DNA of 64,000 bases from positions 62,001 to 126,000 of the forward strand of contig NZ_JNAL01000005.1 of NCBI RefSeq assembly GCF_000759955.1, given 5' to 3'. Below, piece by piece: positions 8,680 through 17,537 of this stretch (position 1 is the stretch's first letter; each line of letters begins with the position of its first letter). This DNA is from Prochlorococcus marinus str. MIT 9201. Its GTDB lineage: Bacteria > Cyanobacteriota > Cyanobacteriia > PCC-6307 > Cyanobiaceae. The notes beneath the pieces were generated by a model. That model searched no databases, was not told the DNA's origin, and saw only the letters and a program-made list of their open reading frames with translations. The position numbers and the translations under genes were made by a program.

Positions 8680-10065
8680 TTAAATATCTAAAAGTCTCAA
8701 AAGTTCTTTAATATGAGATTTTTTTGTATTGTAATTTCCCATTACAACCCGTAAAAAATATTTACCTTTAAATTTTGGTCTAGATAGCATAAAATTATTG
8801 TTAATTAGTTCATTTACTTTAGTTTGAGACCATGCATCAGATTCTTTTGGCTCAAGTTTCTTTGGTAAGAATGAAACAATATGAAGAGGACCTGAATATA
8901 TATCAAATTTATTTTTACTAATATTTTTTATAAAAAAGTCTTTTCTTTTAATTGAAGAATTTAATATATTTTCAATTCCCTTTAGACCTAAAAAACGTAA
9001 CCCAAGCCATAGTTTGATAACCTCTGCAGGTCTAGAACCTTGTATGCCTATTTCTCCTCTATTTATAATATTTTCTTTGGAAGATATATATGGTAGTCCA
9101 GTATTAAAAGTATTTTCTAAAGTACTCATATTTGAAACCAATAACAATGATGAAGTCTTTGTAATGCCAATGATTTTTTGTGGATTTATCGTTATCGAAT
9201 TAGCCTGATTAATATTATTTAAACCTTTTATTGGGATAGAAGTAATAGCAAAAATCCCTCCAATTGAACCGTCAATATGTAACCATATATTTCTTTGTTT
9301 ACAGATTTCACTAATTTCTTTAATAGGATCAATGGCTCCTCTTATAGTTGTTCCGAGGGTAGCGACAATAGCAAATATTTTTTTATTTTCTTTTGCACAT
9401 TTATCTAAAGACTTTCTGAGTTCGTATATATCCATTCGACCTTGATTATCAGTTTTAATCCTGACAAGATTCGTAGTATCAAGACCCATTACTTTTATAC
9501 ATTTAACAAAAGATGAATGAGCATCTTCACTAACAAGTAATACAGAATTAGGATTTGTGCCTAATCCAGCATTATTTCTAGCTGCTATGAGTGCATTCAG
9601 ATTACTTAATGTACCTCCGCTAGCAGCAATACCACCAGAGAAATCATTAAAACCTATTTTCATGGCAAACCATTTACATAATGATTCCTCTAGCAAAGTT
9701 ACACTTGGTGATAACTCGTAAGCGAGAAGATTATTATTTAAACCAGCAGCAATTAAATCTCCCAAAATAGAGAAAATTAAAGGTGGGGGATCAAGGTGAG
9801 CTAATGAGCCAGGATGAACAGGATTAAATGAATTATTCAAAAGAGATACAATCTCAAAAAACAAATCTTCTTCGGAGTTACCATCTTCCGAAGGCATAAT
9901 ACACTTAAAACTCTCATCAAAAGGTAAAGGACCATTTTGATCTGCTTTAGAGAACCAGTCACAAAGTACTTGAATTGCTCTATTAAGAAGAATGATCAAT
10001 TTGTCATTAGTCCCTAAATAGGAGGGGAAATATATATCTTTATTATTAATTAAATCTTCAGCCAT
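8680..10065 (-). CDS. PLP-dependent group II decarboxylase family protein
   Basis: A 461-residue member of the glutamate/aromatic amino-acid decarboxylase fold. The ASGGTLSNLNAL region (148-159), stacking histidine H183 (SEDAHSS), aspartate D265 and probable PLP lysine K297 (NPQK) are in place. Two hallmark sites differ: D-A-A-x-G-G is DGSIGG, and the usual His-Lys pair is Gln-Lys. The enzyme is probably PLP-binding, but the substrate (glutamate, aspartate, an aromatic amino acid or other) cannot be assigned. It is divergent from tadA across 43 bases and followed at 3 bases by a tiny membrane protein. Confidence 0.8.
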   Translation of the reverse strand: MAEDLINNKDIYFPSYLGTNDKLIILLNRAIQVLCDWFSKADQNGPLPFDESFKCIMPSEDGNSEEDLFFEIVSLLNNSFNPVHPGSLAHLDPPPLIFSILGDLIAAGLNNNLLAYELSPSVTLLEESLCKWFAMKIGFNDFSGGIAASGGTLSNLNALIAARNNAGLGTNPNSVLLVSEDAHSSFVKCIKVMGLDTTNLVRIKTDNQGRMDIYELRKSLDKCAKENKKIFAIVATLGTTIRGAIDPIKEISEICKQRNIWLHIDGSIGGIFAITSIPIKGLNNINQANSITINPQKIIGITKTSSLLLVSNMSTLENTFNTGLPYISSKENIINRGEIGIQGSRPAEVIKLWLGLRFLGLKGIENILNSSIKRKDFFIKNISKNKFDIYSGPLHIVSFLPKKLEPKESDAWSQTKVNELINNNFMLSRPKFKGKYFLRVVMGNYNTKKSHIKELLRLLDI

Positions 10066-10108
10066 CAGATAAGATATCTATTAATAATTCTATTCTCAAT
10101 ATTGGTAA

Positions 10109-10624
10109 ATGAGAAATATTTTTGAAAATGGAAATAGTAATGAAGATCAACAAAAAAACACAAATATTTCAAAATACACATTGTGGATGAAATCGATATT
10201 AAGAAGATCCAAGGAAATGGGAAAAGTTGAGCTACCAATCGGTTCAATAATTTTAGATGAGAGAGGAAGATGTATCGGAAGAGGGGTTAACAGGAGGAAT
10301 ATAAATAAGGACCCATTAGGTCATGCTGAGATAATGGCACTTAGGCAGGCATCTCTAATAAAAAACGATTGGAGATTTAATGAATGTACTATTATCACAA
10401 ATTTAGAACCTTGTACTATGTGTTCCTCTGCTCTTATTCAAGCGCGGATGGGTAAAGTTATTTTCGGGGCATATGATAAGAAAAGAGGTGGATTGGGTGG
10501 TTCAATTGACCTATCAAAACATGAAAGCGCTCATCACAAAATGGAAATAATTGGAGGTATCCTAGAAGATGAATGCAGTCAAATTTTACAGATTTGGTTC
10601 AAAAAGTTGAGGACTCAAAAATAG
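10109..10624 (+). CDS. tadA: tRNA-specific adenosine deaminase
   Basis: Deaminates A34 to inosine in tRNA-Arg(ACG). The zinc and catalytic residues of the cytidine-deaminase fold are visible: HAE (H72, E74) and PCTMC (C102, C105). The core is of family length with about 25 extra polar residues at the N terminus, so translation could start further in. Its 3' end overlaps the 3' end of the convergent aminotransferase gene by 26 bases. Confidence 0.85.
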   Translation: MRNIFENGNSNEDQQKNTNISKYTLWMKSILRRSKEMGKVELPIGSIILDERGRCIGRGVNRRNINKDPLGHAEIMALRQASLIKNDWRFNECTIITNLEPCTMCSSALIQARMGKVIFGAYDKKRGGLGGSIDLSKHESAHHKMEIIGGILEDECSQILQIWFKKLRTQK

Positions 10625-11783
10625 AAAATTTCTTTAGCTCAGTATCAAATAGGTTTAATAATCTGTCAACATTCTCCTCACATGAATTAAAACCCATCAG
10701 TCCTACGCGCCACACCTTACCGGATAATTCTCCAAGTCCATTTCCTATTTCAATTCCAAAGTTTCTTAAGAGATGATTTCTAAAACCATCCCCATCAACT
10801 GCTGGAGGTATTTTAACTGTAGTTAAAGTTGGTAATCTATAATCCTCTGTTACATGTAATTCCATTCCGAGACTTTCTAAGCCATTCCACAGTTTCTTTG
10901 CATTAGTATTATGTCTATTCCAAACATTTTCTAAACCCTCATTCGCAATTAACAGTAAACCTTCGCGAATAGCAAAATTCATATTTACCGGCGCAGTATG
11001 ATGGTAAACACGATCAGAACCCCAATATTTATTTAATAGAGATAAATCTAAATACCAGTTAGGTACTTTTGTTTTTCTTGAACTAAGTTTTTCTTCAGCT
11101 CTTTTATTCATTGTAAAAGGACTTAATCCTGGGGGACAACTTAATCCTTTTTGACTACAACTGTATGCTAGATCAATTTTCCATTCGTCTATCAATAATT
11201 CTAAAGCTCCAAGTGAAGTTACTGCATCAACCAAAAACAAGCAGTTATTTTTTCTACAAATATCGCCAATCCCCTCTAGTGGTTGTAAAACACCACTAGA
11301 TGTTTCAGCATGGACAATAGCAAAAATTGCTGGTTTTTTAGTTTCTATTTCATACTTAATTTCCTCATATGTAAAAGCCTCACCCCACGGTTTTTCCATA
11401 ACTGATACTTGAGCTTTATATCTATTCGACATATCAACTAATCTATCTCCAAAATATCCTTTTTTAGCAATCAAAATTTTTTCTCCTTCTTCAATAAAAT
11501 TAGCTATTGAAGCTTCCATGGCAGCACTACCAGTACCACTCATTGGAAGTGTAAGACGATTATTGCATTGCCATGCATACCTTAAAAGTTGTTGTACATC
11601 AGACATCAATGAGATATATGCTTCATCTAAATGACCAATGGGATTCAAAGAAAGAGCGCTTAAGACTTCTGGATGAGCATTTGACGGACCAGGACCTAAT
11701 AAAAGTCTTGAGGGAACATAAGTTTTTGAGAAATGAGATAAATTCTCTTTATTTAAAGCCGGAATAAGTTTTGCTTCTGTCAA
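10599..11783 (-). CDS. alanine/serine-glyoxylate aminotransferase family
   Basis: A class V PLP aminotransferase (394 residues) that most likely converts photorespiratory glyoxylate to glycine using alanine or serine. Seen: LLGPGPSNAHP (28-38), MSGTGSAAMEA (81-91), D186 in LVDAVTSLG, and PLP lysine K212 in SCSQKGLSCPPG. Amino donor cannot be fixed from sequence. It is divergent from glnA with a 214-base region between. A link to the glycerate kinase at 46.9 kb through photorespiration is plausible. Confidence 0.85.
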   Translation of the reverse strand: MTEAKLIPALNKENLSHFSKTYVPSRLLLGPGPSNAHPEVLSALSLNPIGHLDEAYISLMSDVQQLLRYAWQCNNRLTLPMSGTGSAAMEASIANFIEEGEKILIAKKGYFGDRLVDMSNRYKAQVSVMEKPWGEAFTYEEIKYEIETKKPAIFAIVHAETSSGVLQPLEGIGDICRKNNCLFLVDAVTSLGALELLIDEWKIDLAYSCSQKGLSCPPGLSPFTMNKRAEEKLSSRKTKVPNWYLDLSLLNKYWGSDRVYHHTAPVNMNFAIREGLLLIANEGLENVWNRHNTNAKKLWNGLESLGMELHVTEDYRLPTLTTVKIPPAVDGDGFRNHLLRNFGIEIGNGLGELSGKVWRVGLMGFNSCEENVDRLLNLFDTELKKFSIFESSTF

Positions 11784-11933
11784 AGCATTACATTCAATTA
11801 CCTTTAAATTAGACTAATATCGTCTCTTAAGCGATATTTATTTAAAGAAATTAATTCAATTTAAATAATTGAGTAAATAATTATTAAAGTTATGACTTGA
11901 AATACTGAAAGAAGTCATCAAGTGTTGAAAAAA

Positions 11934-11947
11934 GTTACGGTTGATAC
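11934..11947 (+). promoter_or_regulatory. NtcA-type binding site of glnA
   Basis: GT-N10-AC motif (GTTACGGTTGATAC), close to the NtcA consensus GTA-N8-TAC. A -10-like TAATTT lies about 22 bases downstream (11970-11975), the spacing of class II NtcA-activated promoters. The glnA ATG is at 11998, so the leader would be short. Nearly the same motif precedes urtA. Confidence 0.7.
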
Positions 11948-11997
11948 ATAATAAGAATCATCAAGTAATTAATTTCATAGAAGGTATCTCAAAAGTT

Positions 11998-13419
11998 ATG
12001 TCTAAATCTCCACAAGATGTTTTAAGTCAAATTAAAGATGAAGGAATTGAACTCATCGATTTAAAATTTACTGACATCCATGGTAAATGGCAACATTTAA
12101 CTCTTACATCAGACATGATAGAGAAGGATTCATTTACAGAAGGTCTAGCATTTGATGGTTCATCAATAAGAGGTTGGAAAGCAATTAATGCCTCTGATAT
12201 GTCAATGGTTCCTGATGCAAGTACAGCATGGATAGATCCTTTTTATAAACATAAAACTCTAAGCATGATTTGCTCTATCCAAGAGCCTAGAAGTGGTGAG
12301 CCATATGATAGATGCCCAAGATCATTAGCTCAAAAGGCTTTAAACTACTTAGAATCTACTGGTATTGCTGATACAGCATTTTTTGGCCCGGAACCAGAAT
12401 TCTTCTTATTTGATGACGTGAGATACGACTCAAAAGAAGGTTCTTGCTTTTACAGTGTAGATACAATTGAAGCTCCATGGAACACTGGAAGACTCGAAGA
12501 AGGTGGAAATTTAGGATACAAGATCCAATACAAAGAAGGTTACTTCCCAGTTTCTCCAAATGATACTGCGCAAGACATCAGATCTGAAATGCTACTTCTA
12601 ATGGGTGAATTAGGAATACCTACAGAGAAGCATCACCATGAAGTGGCTGGCGCCGGTCAACACGAACTTGGAATGAAATTCGATTCGTTAATAAATTCTG
12701 CTGATAACGTAATGACCTATAAATACGTTGTTAGGAATGTTGCAAAAAAATATGGGAAAACTGCAACTTTTATGCCCAAGCCTGTATTTAATGATAACGG
12801 AACTGGAATGCATGTTCATCAAAGTTTATGGAAGAGTGGACAGCCACTATTTTTTGGAGAAGGAGCTTATGCAAATTTATCTCAAACAGCAAGATGGTAC
12901 ATCGGAGGCATACTTAAACATGCTCCATCCTTCTTAGCATTTACTAATCCAACTACAAATAGTTATAAACGATTGGTCCCAGGATTTGAAGCACCTGTAA
13001 ATCTAGTTTATTCAGAGGGTAATAGATCAGCTGCTGTAAGAATACCTTTAACAGGTCCTAGCCCTAAAGCTAAAAGATTAGAATTCAGATCAGGTGACGC
13101 ACTTGCAAATCCTTACTTAGTATTTTCTGTAATGATGCTTGCTGGTATAGATGGAATTAAAAATCAAATTGATCCTGGTGATGGAGTAGATGTAGATTTA
13201 TTTGAACTTCCAGCTGATGAACTTGCAAAAATTGATACAGTTCCTTCCTCTTTAAATGACTCACTTAATGCTCTAAAGGCAGACAAGGATTATCTATTAG
13301 CTGGTGGAGTTTTTACTGAAGATTTTATTGATAATTTTATCGATATAAAATACGAAGAGGTACAACAACTAAGACAAAGGCCTCATCCACATGAATTTTT
13401 CATGTATTACGATGCTTAA
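11998..13419 (+). CDS. glnA: glutamine synthetase type I
   Basis: ATP-dependent fusion of ammonium and glutamate to glutamine, the entry of nitrogen into metabolism. The ATG at 11998 gives MSKSPQDVL and the usual cyanobacterial length of 473 residues; an in-frame TTG at 11941 overlaps the NtcA site and is unlikely. Seen: [31 protein letters not shown], the ATP-site signature [16 protein letters not shown], and an N-rich [18 protein letters not shown] block. At the position of the enterobacterial adenylylated tyrosine the protein has phenylalanine (VDLFELP), so that control is not possible. Transcription is likely NtcA-driven and ends at a strong hairpin. Confidence 0.97.
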   Translation: MSKSPQDVLSQIKDEGIELIDLKFTDIHGKWQHLTLTSDMIEKDSFTEGLAFDGSSIRGWKAINASDMSMVPDASTAWIDPFYKHKTLSMICSIQEPRSGEPYDRCPRSLAQKALNYLESTGIADTAFFGPEPEFFLFDDVRYDSKEGSCFYSVDTIEAPWNTGRLEEGGNLGYKIQYKEGYFPVSPNDTAQDIRSEMLLLMGELGIPTEKHHHEVAGAGQHELGMKFDSLINSADNVMTYKYVVRNVAKKYGKTATFMPKPVFNDNGTGMHVHQSLWKSGQPLFFGEGAYANLSQTARWYIGGILKHAPSFLAFTNPTTNSYKRLVPGFEAPVNLVYSEGNRSAAVRIPLTGPSPKAKRLEFRSGDALANPYLVFSVMMLAGIDGIKNQIDPGDGVDVDLFELPADELAKIDTVPSSLNDSLNALKADKDYLLAGGVFTEDFIDNFIDIKYEEVQQLRQRPHPHEFFMYYDA

Positions 13420-13444
13420 TTAAAAGAACTCATTATTTAAAATT

Positions 13445-13493
13445 AATCAATTTGAGAAATATCACAATATATTCTCAAATTGATTTTTTTTTT
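13445..13493 (+). terminator. rho-independent terminator of glnA
   Basis: A perfect 14-bp stem (13445-13458 with 13472-13485), a 13-base loop and a run of ten T. It starts 26 bases after the glnA stop and isolates glnA from the methyltransferase gene. Confidence 0.85.
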
Positions 13494-13521
13494 GTTGGAA
13501 TATAGATATATAAATTGAAAA

Positions 13522-14577
13522 ATGGCTAGGGAATCTATTTCAAAAATCGCATATAAAACGCTACAACAAAGTAAAAGCATTGCAGGTTTCGCTCACAAGC
13601 AGATCAGTTCAAGATTAATGAATTTAATTCTTCCCGATTCGAAGCTTGAAAATTTTAATATAGATAAGAATCTTCTTATACAAATCCAAAAATCAATGGA
13701 TATTTTAAGAGAAGAAGATTGGAATGATGCAGAAAAAAATATTTATCCAAAAAAATTATTGTTTGACGAGCCATGGCTTAGATATCTAACTCAATATCCT
13801 AAAATTTGGCTCGATATGCCCATTACATGGGATAGACGCAGAAAACAAAACTTTGACGATCTTCCAAAATCAATTGATAAAGATAATTATCCTCAATATT
13901 ACTTGAGAAATTTTCACCATCAAACAGATGGTTATTTATCAGATTTTTCAGCAAGCATTTATGACCTTCAAGTAGAAATACTTTTCAATGGAAGTGCTGA
14001 CTCAATGAGGAGAAGAATAATTAAGCCAATAAAAGAAGGACTTGAATTTTTTAGCGGTAGAAAAAAAAGTTCTATAAAAATACTTGATGTGGCTACAGGA
14101 TCTGGAAGAACATTAAAACAATTGAGAGCTGCATTTCCTAAAGAAAAAATTACAGGAATTGATTTATCTGATTCATACTTAAAAGAGGCAAGTAGATATA
14201 TTTCAGACTTAGATGGAGATTTAATTCAGTTAATTAAAGCTAATGCTGAAGAATTACCTTTTGATAATGATAGTTTTCAATGTATTTCTTGCGTTTACTT
14301 ATTTCATGAATTACCTCGAACAATAAGAGCTAAAGTATTAAATGAATTTTTTAGAGTTCTTGAACCTGGTGGTAGATTAGTAATAGCTGATTCAATTCAA
14401 ATAAGTGATTCACCTGATTTTACATCCATAATGGAAAGCTTCTATAAATCTTTTCATGAGCCATTTTATTGTGATTACATAAAGGAGGATATAGATTCTA
14501 AAATAGAGGAAGTAGGGTTTAAAGATGTAAAATCAAATTCCTTTTTTATGACCAAAGTATGGTCTGCTGTAAAGTAA
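13522..14577 (+). CDS. SAM-dependent methyltransferase, substrate unknown
   Basis: A 351-residue protein with a class I methyltransferase core in its second half: motif I DVATGSG (189-195), an acidic residue in GIDLSD for the ribose, and LPFDNDSF / EFFRVLEPGGRLVIADS typical of the UbiE/type 11 group. The first 180 residues are a separate region with many aromatic residues (WLDMPITWDRRRK), found in cyanobacterial relatives but not assigned. The substrate could be a quinone, pigment or lipid; nothing nearby decides. It starts after the glnA terminator. Confidence 0.75.
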   Translation: MARESISKIAYKTLQQSKSIAGFAHKQISSRLMNLILPDSKLENFNIDKNLLIQIQKSMDILREEDWNDAEKNIYPKKLLFDEPWLRYLTQYPKIWLDMPITWDRRRKQNFDDLPKSIDKDNYPQYYLRNFHHQTDGYLSDFSASIYDLQVEILFNGSADSMRRRIIKPIKEGLEFFSGRKKSSIKILDVATGSGRTLKQLRAAFPKEKITGIDLSDSYLKEASRYISDLDGDLIQLIKANAEELPFDNDSFQCISCVYLFHELPRTIRAKVLNEFFRVLEPGGRLVIADSIQISDSPDFTSIMESFYKSFHEPFYCDYIKEDIDSKIEEVGFKDVKSNSFFMTKVWSAVK

Positions 14578-14589
14578 ATAAAAACTTCT

Positions 14590-14853
14590 ATGACCTATTG
14601 GGATAAAGATACTATTAAGCTTGTTCAAATTCTTAATGACAAATTAAAGATTGATCATTCTAAATGGCATAAAGATAAAGGAAATAAATATAAACGATCT
14701 GCAGAACTAATTTCGGCGGGATTATGCCATCTAATTATTTCTTGTAATGAGAAGGAAACTGTTGAATATATAGAAGAAAGTATTAAATGGTTAAAAGAAA
14801 TTAACGTAGATCAACCTTGTCCTAGTAAAAATCACCTTTTTAAGGCCAACTGA
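14590..14853 (+). CDS. DUF6439-like conserved cyanobacterial protein
   Basis: An 87-residue soluble, helical protein with a conserved look (HKDKGNKYKRSAELISAGLCHLI). I recognise it as a small conserved cyanobacterial family of unknown function. It starts 12 bases after the methyltransferase, probably in the same transcript, and its last 22 bases overlap the 3' end of the convergent anti-sigma gene. Confidence 0.65.
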   Translation: MTYWDKDTIKLVQILNDKLKIDHSKWHKDKGNKYKRSAELISAGLCHLIISCNEKETVEYIEESIKWLKEINVDQPCPSKNHLFKAN

Positions 14854-15266
14854 AGCCTATTACCTTTGCTACTCCATCTAATATCATCAAAACATTCATT
14901 GATAATGTAAAGGCCACGGCCATTTACACTACTTATTTTTTTTGGTAATTTGTAGTCTCTTTTTTTTATTTCTAAACCATTACCTTGATCTTGAATTTGC
15001 CAAACACACCAATTAGGAGTAATTATTCTTCTAACTCTAATATTTTTTTTTGGATCTAATTTATTTCCATGTTTTACTGCGTTAACTAGAGCTTCATGTA
15101 AACCAAGTTTTATAAGATAGTTTGATTGAGAATATTCAATAGGTTCTAATAATTGATCGACAAATTCATTTAACTGTAATGATGATTCGAATTCGTAGTT
15201 AGACCAGTTAATCTTTGGTCTTTTAAAAAATTTCTTTAAAATATTTTTGCCCCGAAATAAGGACAT
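14832..15266 (-). CDS. RsbW-like anti-sigma factor / serine kinase ATPase
   Basis: A 144-residue GHKL ATPase of the SpoIIAB/RsbW type. N box GLHEALVNAVKHGN (about 56-69), G1 box DQGNGL and G2 box GRGLYII are all present; there is no membrane or sensor domain. Such proteins bind sigma factors or phosphorylate a STAS anti-anti-sigma partner. A STAS gene lies in the same window at 39.2 kb, so the two could form a partner-switch pair. It is read in the same direction as GUN4, 48 bases downstream. Confidence 0.8.
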   Translation of the reverse strand: MSLFRGKNILKKFFKRPKINWSNYEFESSLQLNEFVDQLLEPIEYSQSNYLIKLGLHEALVNAVKHGNKLDPKKNIRVRRIITPNWCVWQIQDQGNGLEIKKRDYKLPKKISSVNGRGLYIINECFDDIRWSSKGNRLQLALKR

Positions 15267-15314
15267 AATAATATTTTGATACTGTCTTAATTTTAACTTA
15301 TTAACTACCTCAAT

Positions 15315-16034
15315 TTAAAGAATATTATTATGTCTCTCTGCAATAGCAGGATGCCGTAGGATGGAGTCCATAAGTCTTACTCCTCTTAGTTGATTTATTA
15401 AAGGCATATGTCCATCTGGAGCATCCAATGACCAGCAAAAAGATCCAGGATATCTAGTCCATAAGCCCTCTTTTTTCCAACCTATTTTCGGCCACATTAA
15501 TTCATATTTTTTCCCTACTGATTTTAATATCTTTGCCTGAATTGAGAATCCAAATCTACCATTAGAATAAATAGTCCATAATCTATCTATCGTTTCTAGA
15601 TCTTTACCAGACATATTCTTAACTTCACTATAGAAAACATAACCACGTTTTTCAGCTAATTTTCCAGCTAATTTTCGTAAATAGGAACTTGTTAATCTAT
15701 CTGCCTCTTCAAATTTTTGCTCAACTAACATCAATTGCAAATCTTCATAATTAATATCAATATTTGAATATGTATTAAACCAATTATTAAATTTAGAGTT
15801 TTCAAAGAATTCAGGCTTAAATTTTTTTAAAACTTGCAATATCCAACCAACAGCCCAGTCATCTCCATCACTATCAAAAATATCAAAAAGAGAAGGGCCC
15901 AGATTAAAAATATTTTCGACTTCAGATTCTATTAGAGTTAATGAATTTATTCTTTTTCTTTGATTGTAATCTACAAATTGTTTTATCAGATCTAATGTAG
16001 CATTATTATAGTTATCTTGTTCTTTGTTATTCAT
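15315..16034 (-). CDS. gun4: GUN4 domain protein, Mg-chelatase cofactor
   Basis: A 239-residue protein. The C-terminal GUN4 domain (about 90-230) is clear from the aromatic-rich GRFGFSIQ, WKKEGLWTRYPGSF and SLDAPDGHMPLINQLRG segments. The N-terminal region is a helical bundle as in cyanobacterial GUN4. GUN4 binds protoporphyrin IX and Mg-protoporphyrin IX and stimulates magnesium chelatase at the branch to chlorophyll. It is divergent from mnmH across 35 bases. Confidence 0.9.
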   Translation of the reverse strand: MNNKEQDNYNNATLDLIKQFVDYNQRKRINSLTLIESEVENIFNLGPSLFDIFDSDGDDWAVGWILQVLKKFKPEFFENSKFNNWFNTYSNIDINYEDLQLMLVEQKFEEADRLTSSYLRKLAGKLAEKRGYVFYSEVKNMSGKDLETIDRLWTIYSNGRFGFSIQAKILKSVGKKYELMWPKIGWKKEGLWTRYPGSFCWSLDAPDGHMPLINQLRGVRLMDSILRHPAIAERHNNIL

Positions 16035-16069
16035 TTTTAAAAATCAATCTAAAATAATTAAAACTACCC

Positions 16070-17110
16070 ATGTATTTCAAAAGAAAAGAACTAGAGAAAT
16101 TTAGAAGTTTTAAAGGACCACTTATAGATGTTAGAAGCCCGAGTGAATATTATAAAGGACACATGCCTAATTCTATTAACATTCCACTATTTGATAATAA
16201 TGAGAGATCTATAATTGGCACGATTTATAAAAAAGAAGGAAGAAAAAAAGCAGTCATGGAAGGATTAAAATTTTTTGAAAAAAAAATGGAATTACTTCTT
16301 GATAATTTAATCATGAGTATTGAGTCATATAAAACATTTCCTAATAAAAATAACGAATTATTTATAAGAATATATTGCTCTAGAGGAGGAATGCGTTCAC
16401 AAAGCATTGCTTGGCTATTAGAAAAATATAAATTTAATCTAATAACACTTAAAGGAGGATACAAAATATATAGAAGATGGGTATTAGATAGTTTCTTAAA
16501 AAAGTACAATATAGTAGTTATTGGCGGAAAAACAGGAACAGGGAAGACAAGGTTATTATCACTACTAGAGAAATATAAATATCAAACTATTGATCTTGAA
16601 GGATTTGCTTGTCATAGAGGAAGTACTTTTGGAGGTTTAGGAATGAATGAACAACCTTCAAATGAACAATTTGAAAATATAATTGCAGAAAAATTAAATT
16701 CTTTTAAATTTTCTAATAATATTTTTGTAGAAGCTGAAAGTGCAAATATAGGTAAATGCAAAATTCCTCATGAATTCTTTAATCAGATGAAATATTCTAG
16801 GAGAATTGAAATTATAAGAAGCGAATCTAACAGGTTAGATGAGTTGATAGAAACTTATAGTGTATTTAAAAAAGGAGAACTCAAAGACTCTTTACAAAGG
16901 ATAAAAAAAAGGTTAGGTCCTCAAAGAACAAAAATAGCCCTTGAATCAATTGATAACGAGGAATGGGATTTAGTATGTAAATCAGTTTTAGATTATTACG
17001 ATAGGTGTTATGAATATGAAAAGATTGGCAGGGAAAATATAACGTTTTTAGATTTAACTGACAAAAAATATGATGAAAATATTTTAGAGTTAATAAATAA
17101 TGTTTTATAA
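16070..17110 (+). CDS. mnmH: tRNA 2-selenouridine synthase
   Basis: Replaces sulfur by selenium at the wobble 2-thiouridine of some tRNAs, through a geranylated intermediate. Domain order fits: N-terminal rhodanese with catalytic C103 in YCSRGGMRS, then a P-loop domain with GGKTGTGKT (152-160) and the family's GFACHRGSTFGGLG. Length (346) is usual. No selenophosphate synthetase gene is in the window, so selenium use depends on genes elsewhere. Confidence 0.9.
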   Translation: MYFKRKELEKFRSFKGPLIDVRSPSEYYKGHMPNSINIPLFDNNERSIIGTIYKKEGRKKAVMEGLKFFEKKMELLLDNLIMSIESYKTFPNKNNELFIRIYCSRGGMRSQSIAWLLEKYKFNLITLKGGYKIYRRWVLDSFLKKYNIVVIGGKTGTGKTRLLSLLEKYKYQTIDLEGFACHRGSTFGGLGMNEQPSNEQFENIIAEKLNSFKFSNNIFVEAESANIGKCKIPHEFFNQMKYSRRIEIIRSESNRLDELIETYSVFKKGELKDSLQRIKKRLGPQRTKIALESIDNEEWDLVCKSVLDYYDRCYEYEKIGRENITFLDLTDKKYDENILELINNVL

Positions 17111-17170
17111 AATAATTACAAACGAATGTGAAAAATATTTCCTAAGATAGATCATTGTTATTTAAATATT

Positions 17171-17524
17171 ATGACAGCAAATAAAACTGCAAAAATACAA
17201 TTTTATGATGGGACTGATGAACCAGTAGTTCCTGAAATAAGACTGACTAGGAGTAAAGATGGAACCACCGGCCAAGCATTATTTTTGTTCGAAAAACCTC
17301 AGGCATTATCTTCGATTACAGACGGTGAAATCACAGGAATGCGTTTGATTGATTCTGAAGGTGAAATACAAACTAGAGAAGTTAAAGTAAAGTTTATTGA
17401 TGGTGAACCCATTTTTTTAGAGGCAGTTTATATTTGGAAGAACACATCAGACTTTGATAGATTTATGAGATTTGCAAATAGTTATGCCAAATCAAATGGA
17501 TTAGGATATTCTGAAAAGAAGTAG
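17171..17524 (+). CDS. psb28: photosystem II assembly protein Psb28
   Basis: A 117-residue soluble protein matching Psb28 (also called Psb13 or PsbW) over its whole length: [20 protein letters not shown] at the start and [11 protein letters not shown]...[16 protein letters not shown] in the middle. Psb28 binds the CP47 assembly intermediate of photosystem II and protects it during maturation. The next gene starts 13 bases downstream. Confidence 0.95.
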   Translation: MTANKTAKIQFYDGTDEPVVPEIRLTRSKDGTTGQALFLFEKPQALSSITDGEITGMRLIDSEGEIQTREVKVKFIDGEPIFLEAVYIWKNTSDFDRFMRFANSYAKSNGLGYSEKK

Positions 17525-17537
17525 AAAATTTTCAAAA

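Noticed and set aside
10573-10776. Plus-strand frame of 67 codons
   Set aside because: Bridges the ends of tadA and the aminotransferase and is antisense to the latter; no independent support.
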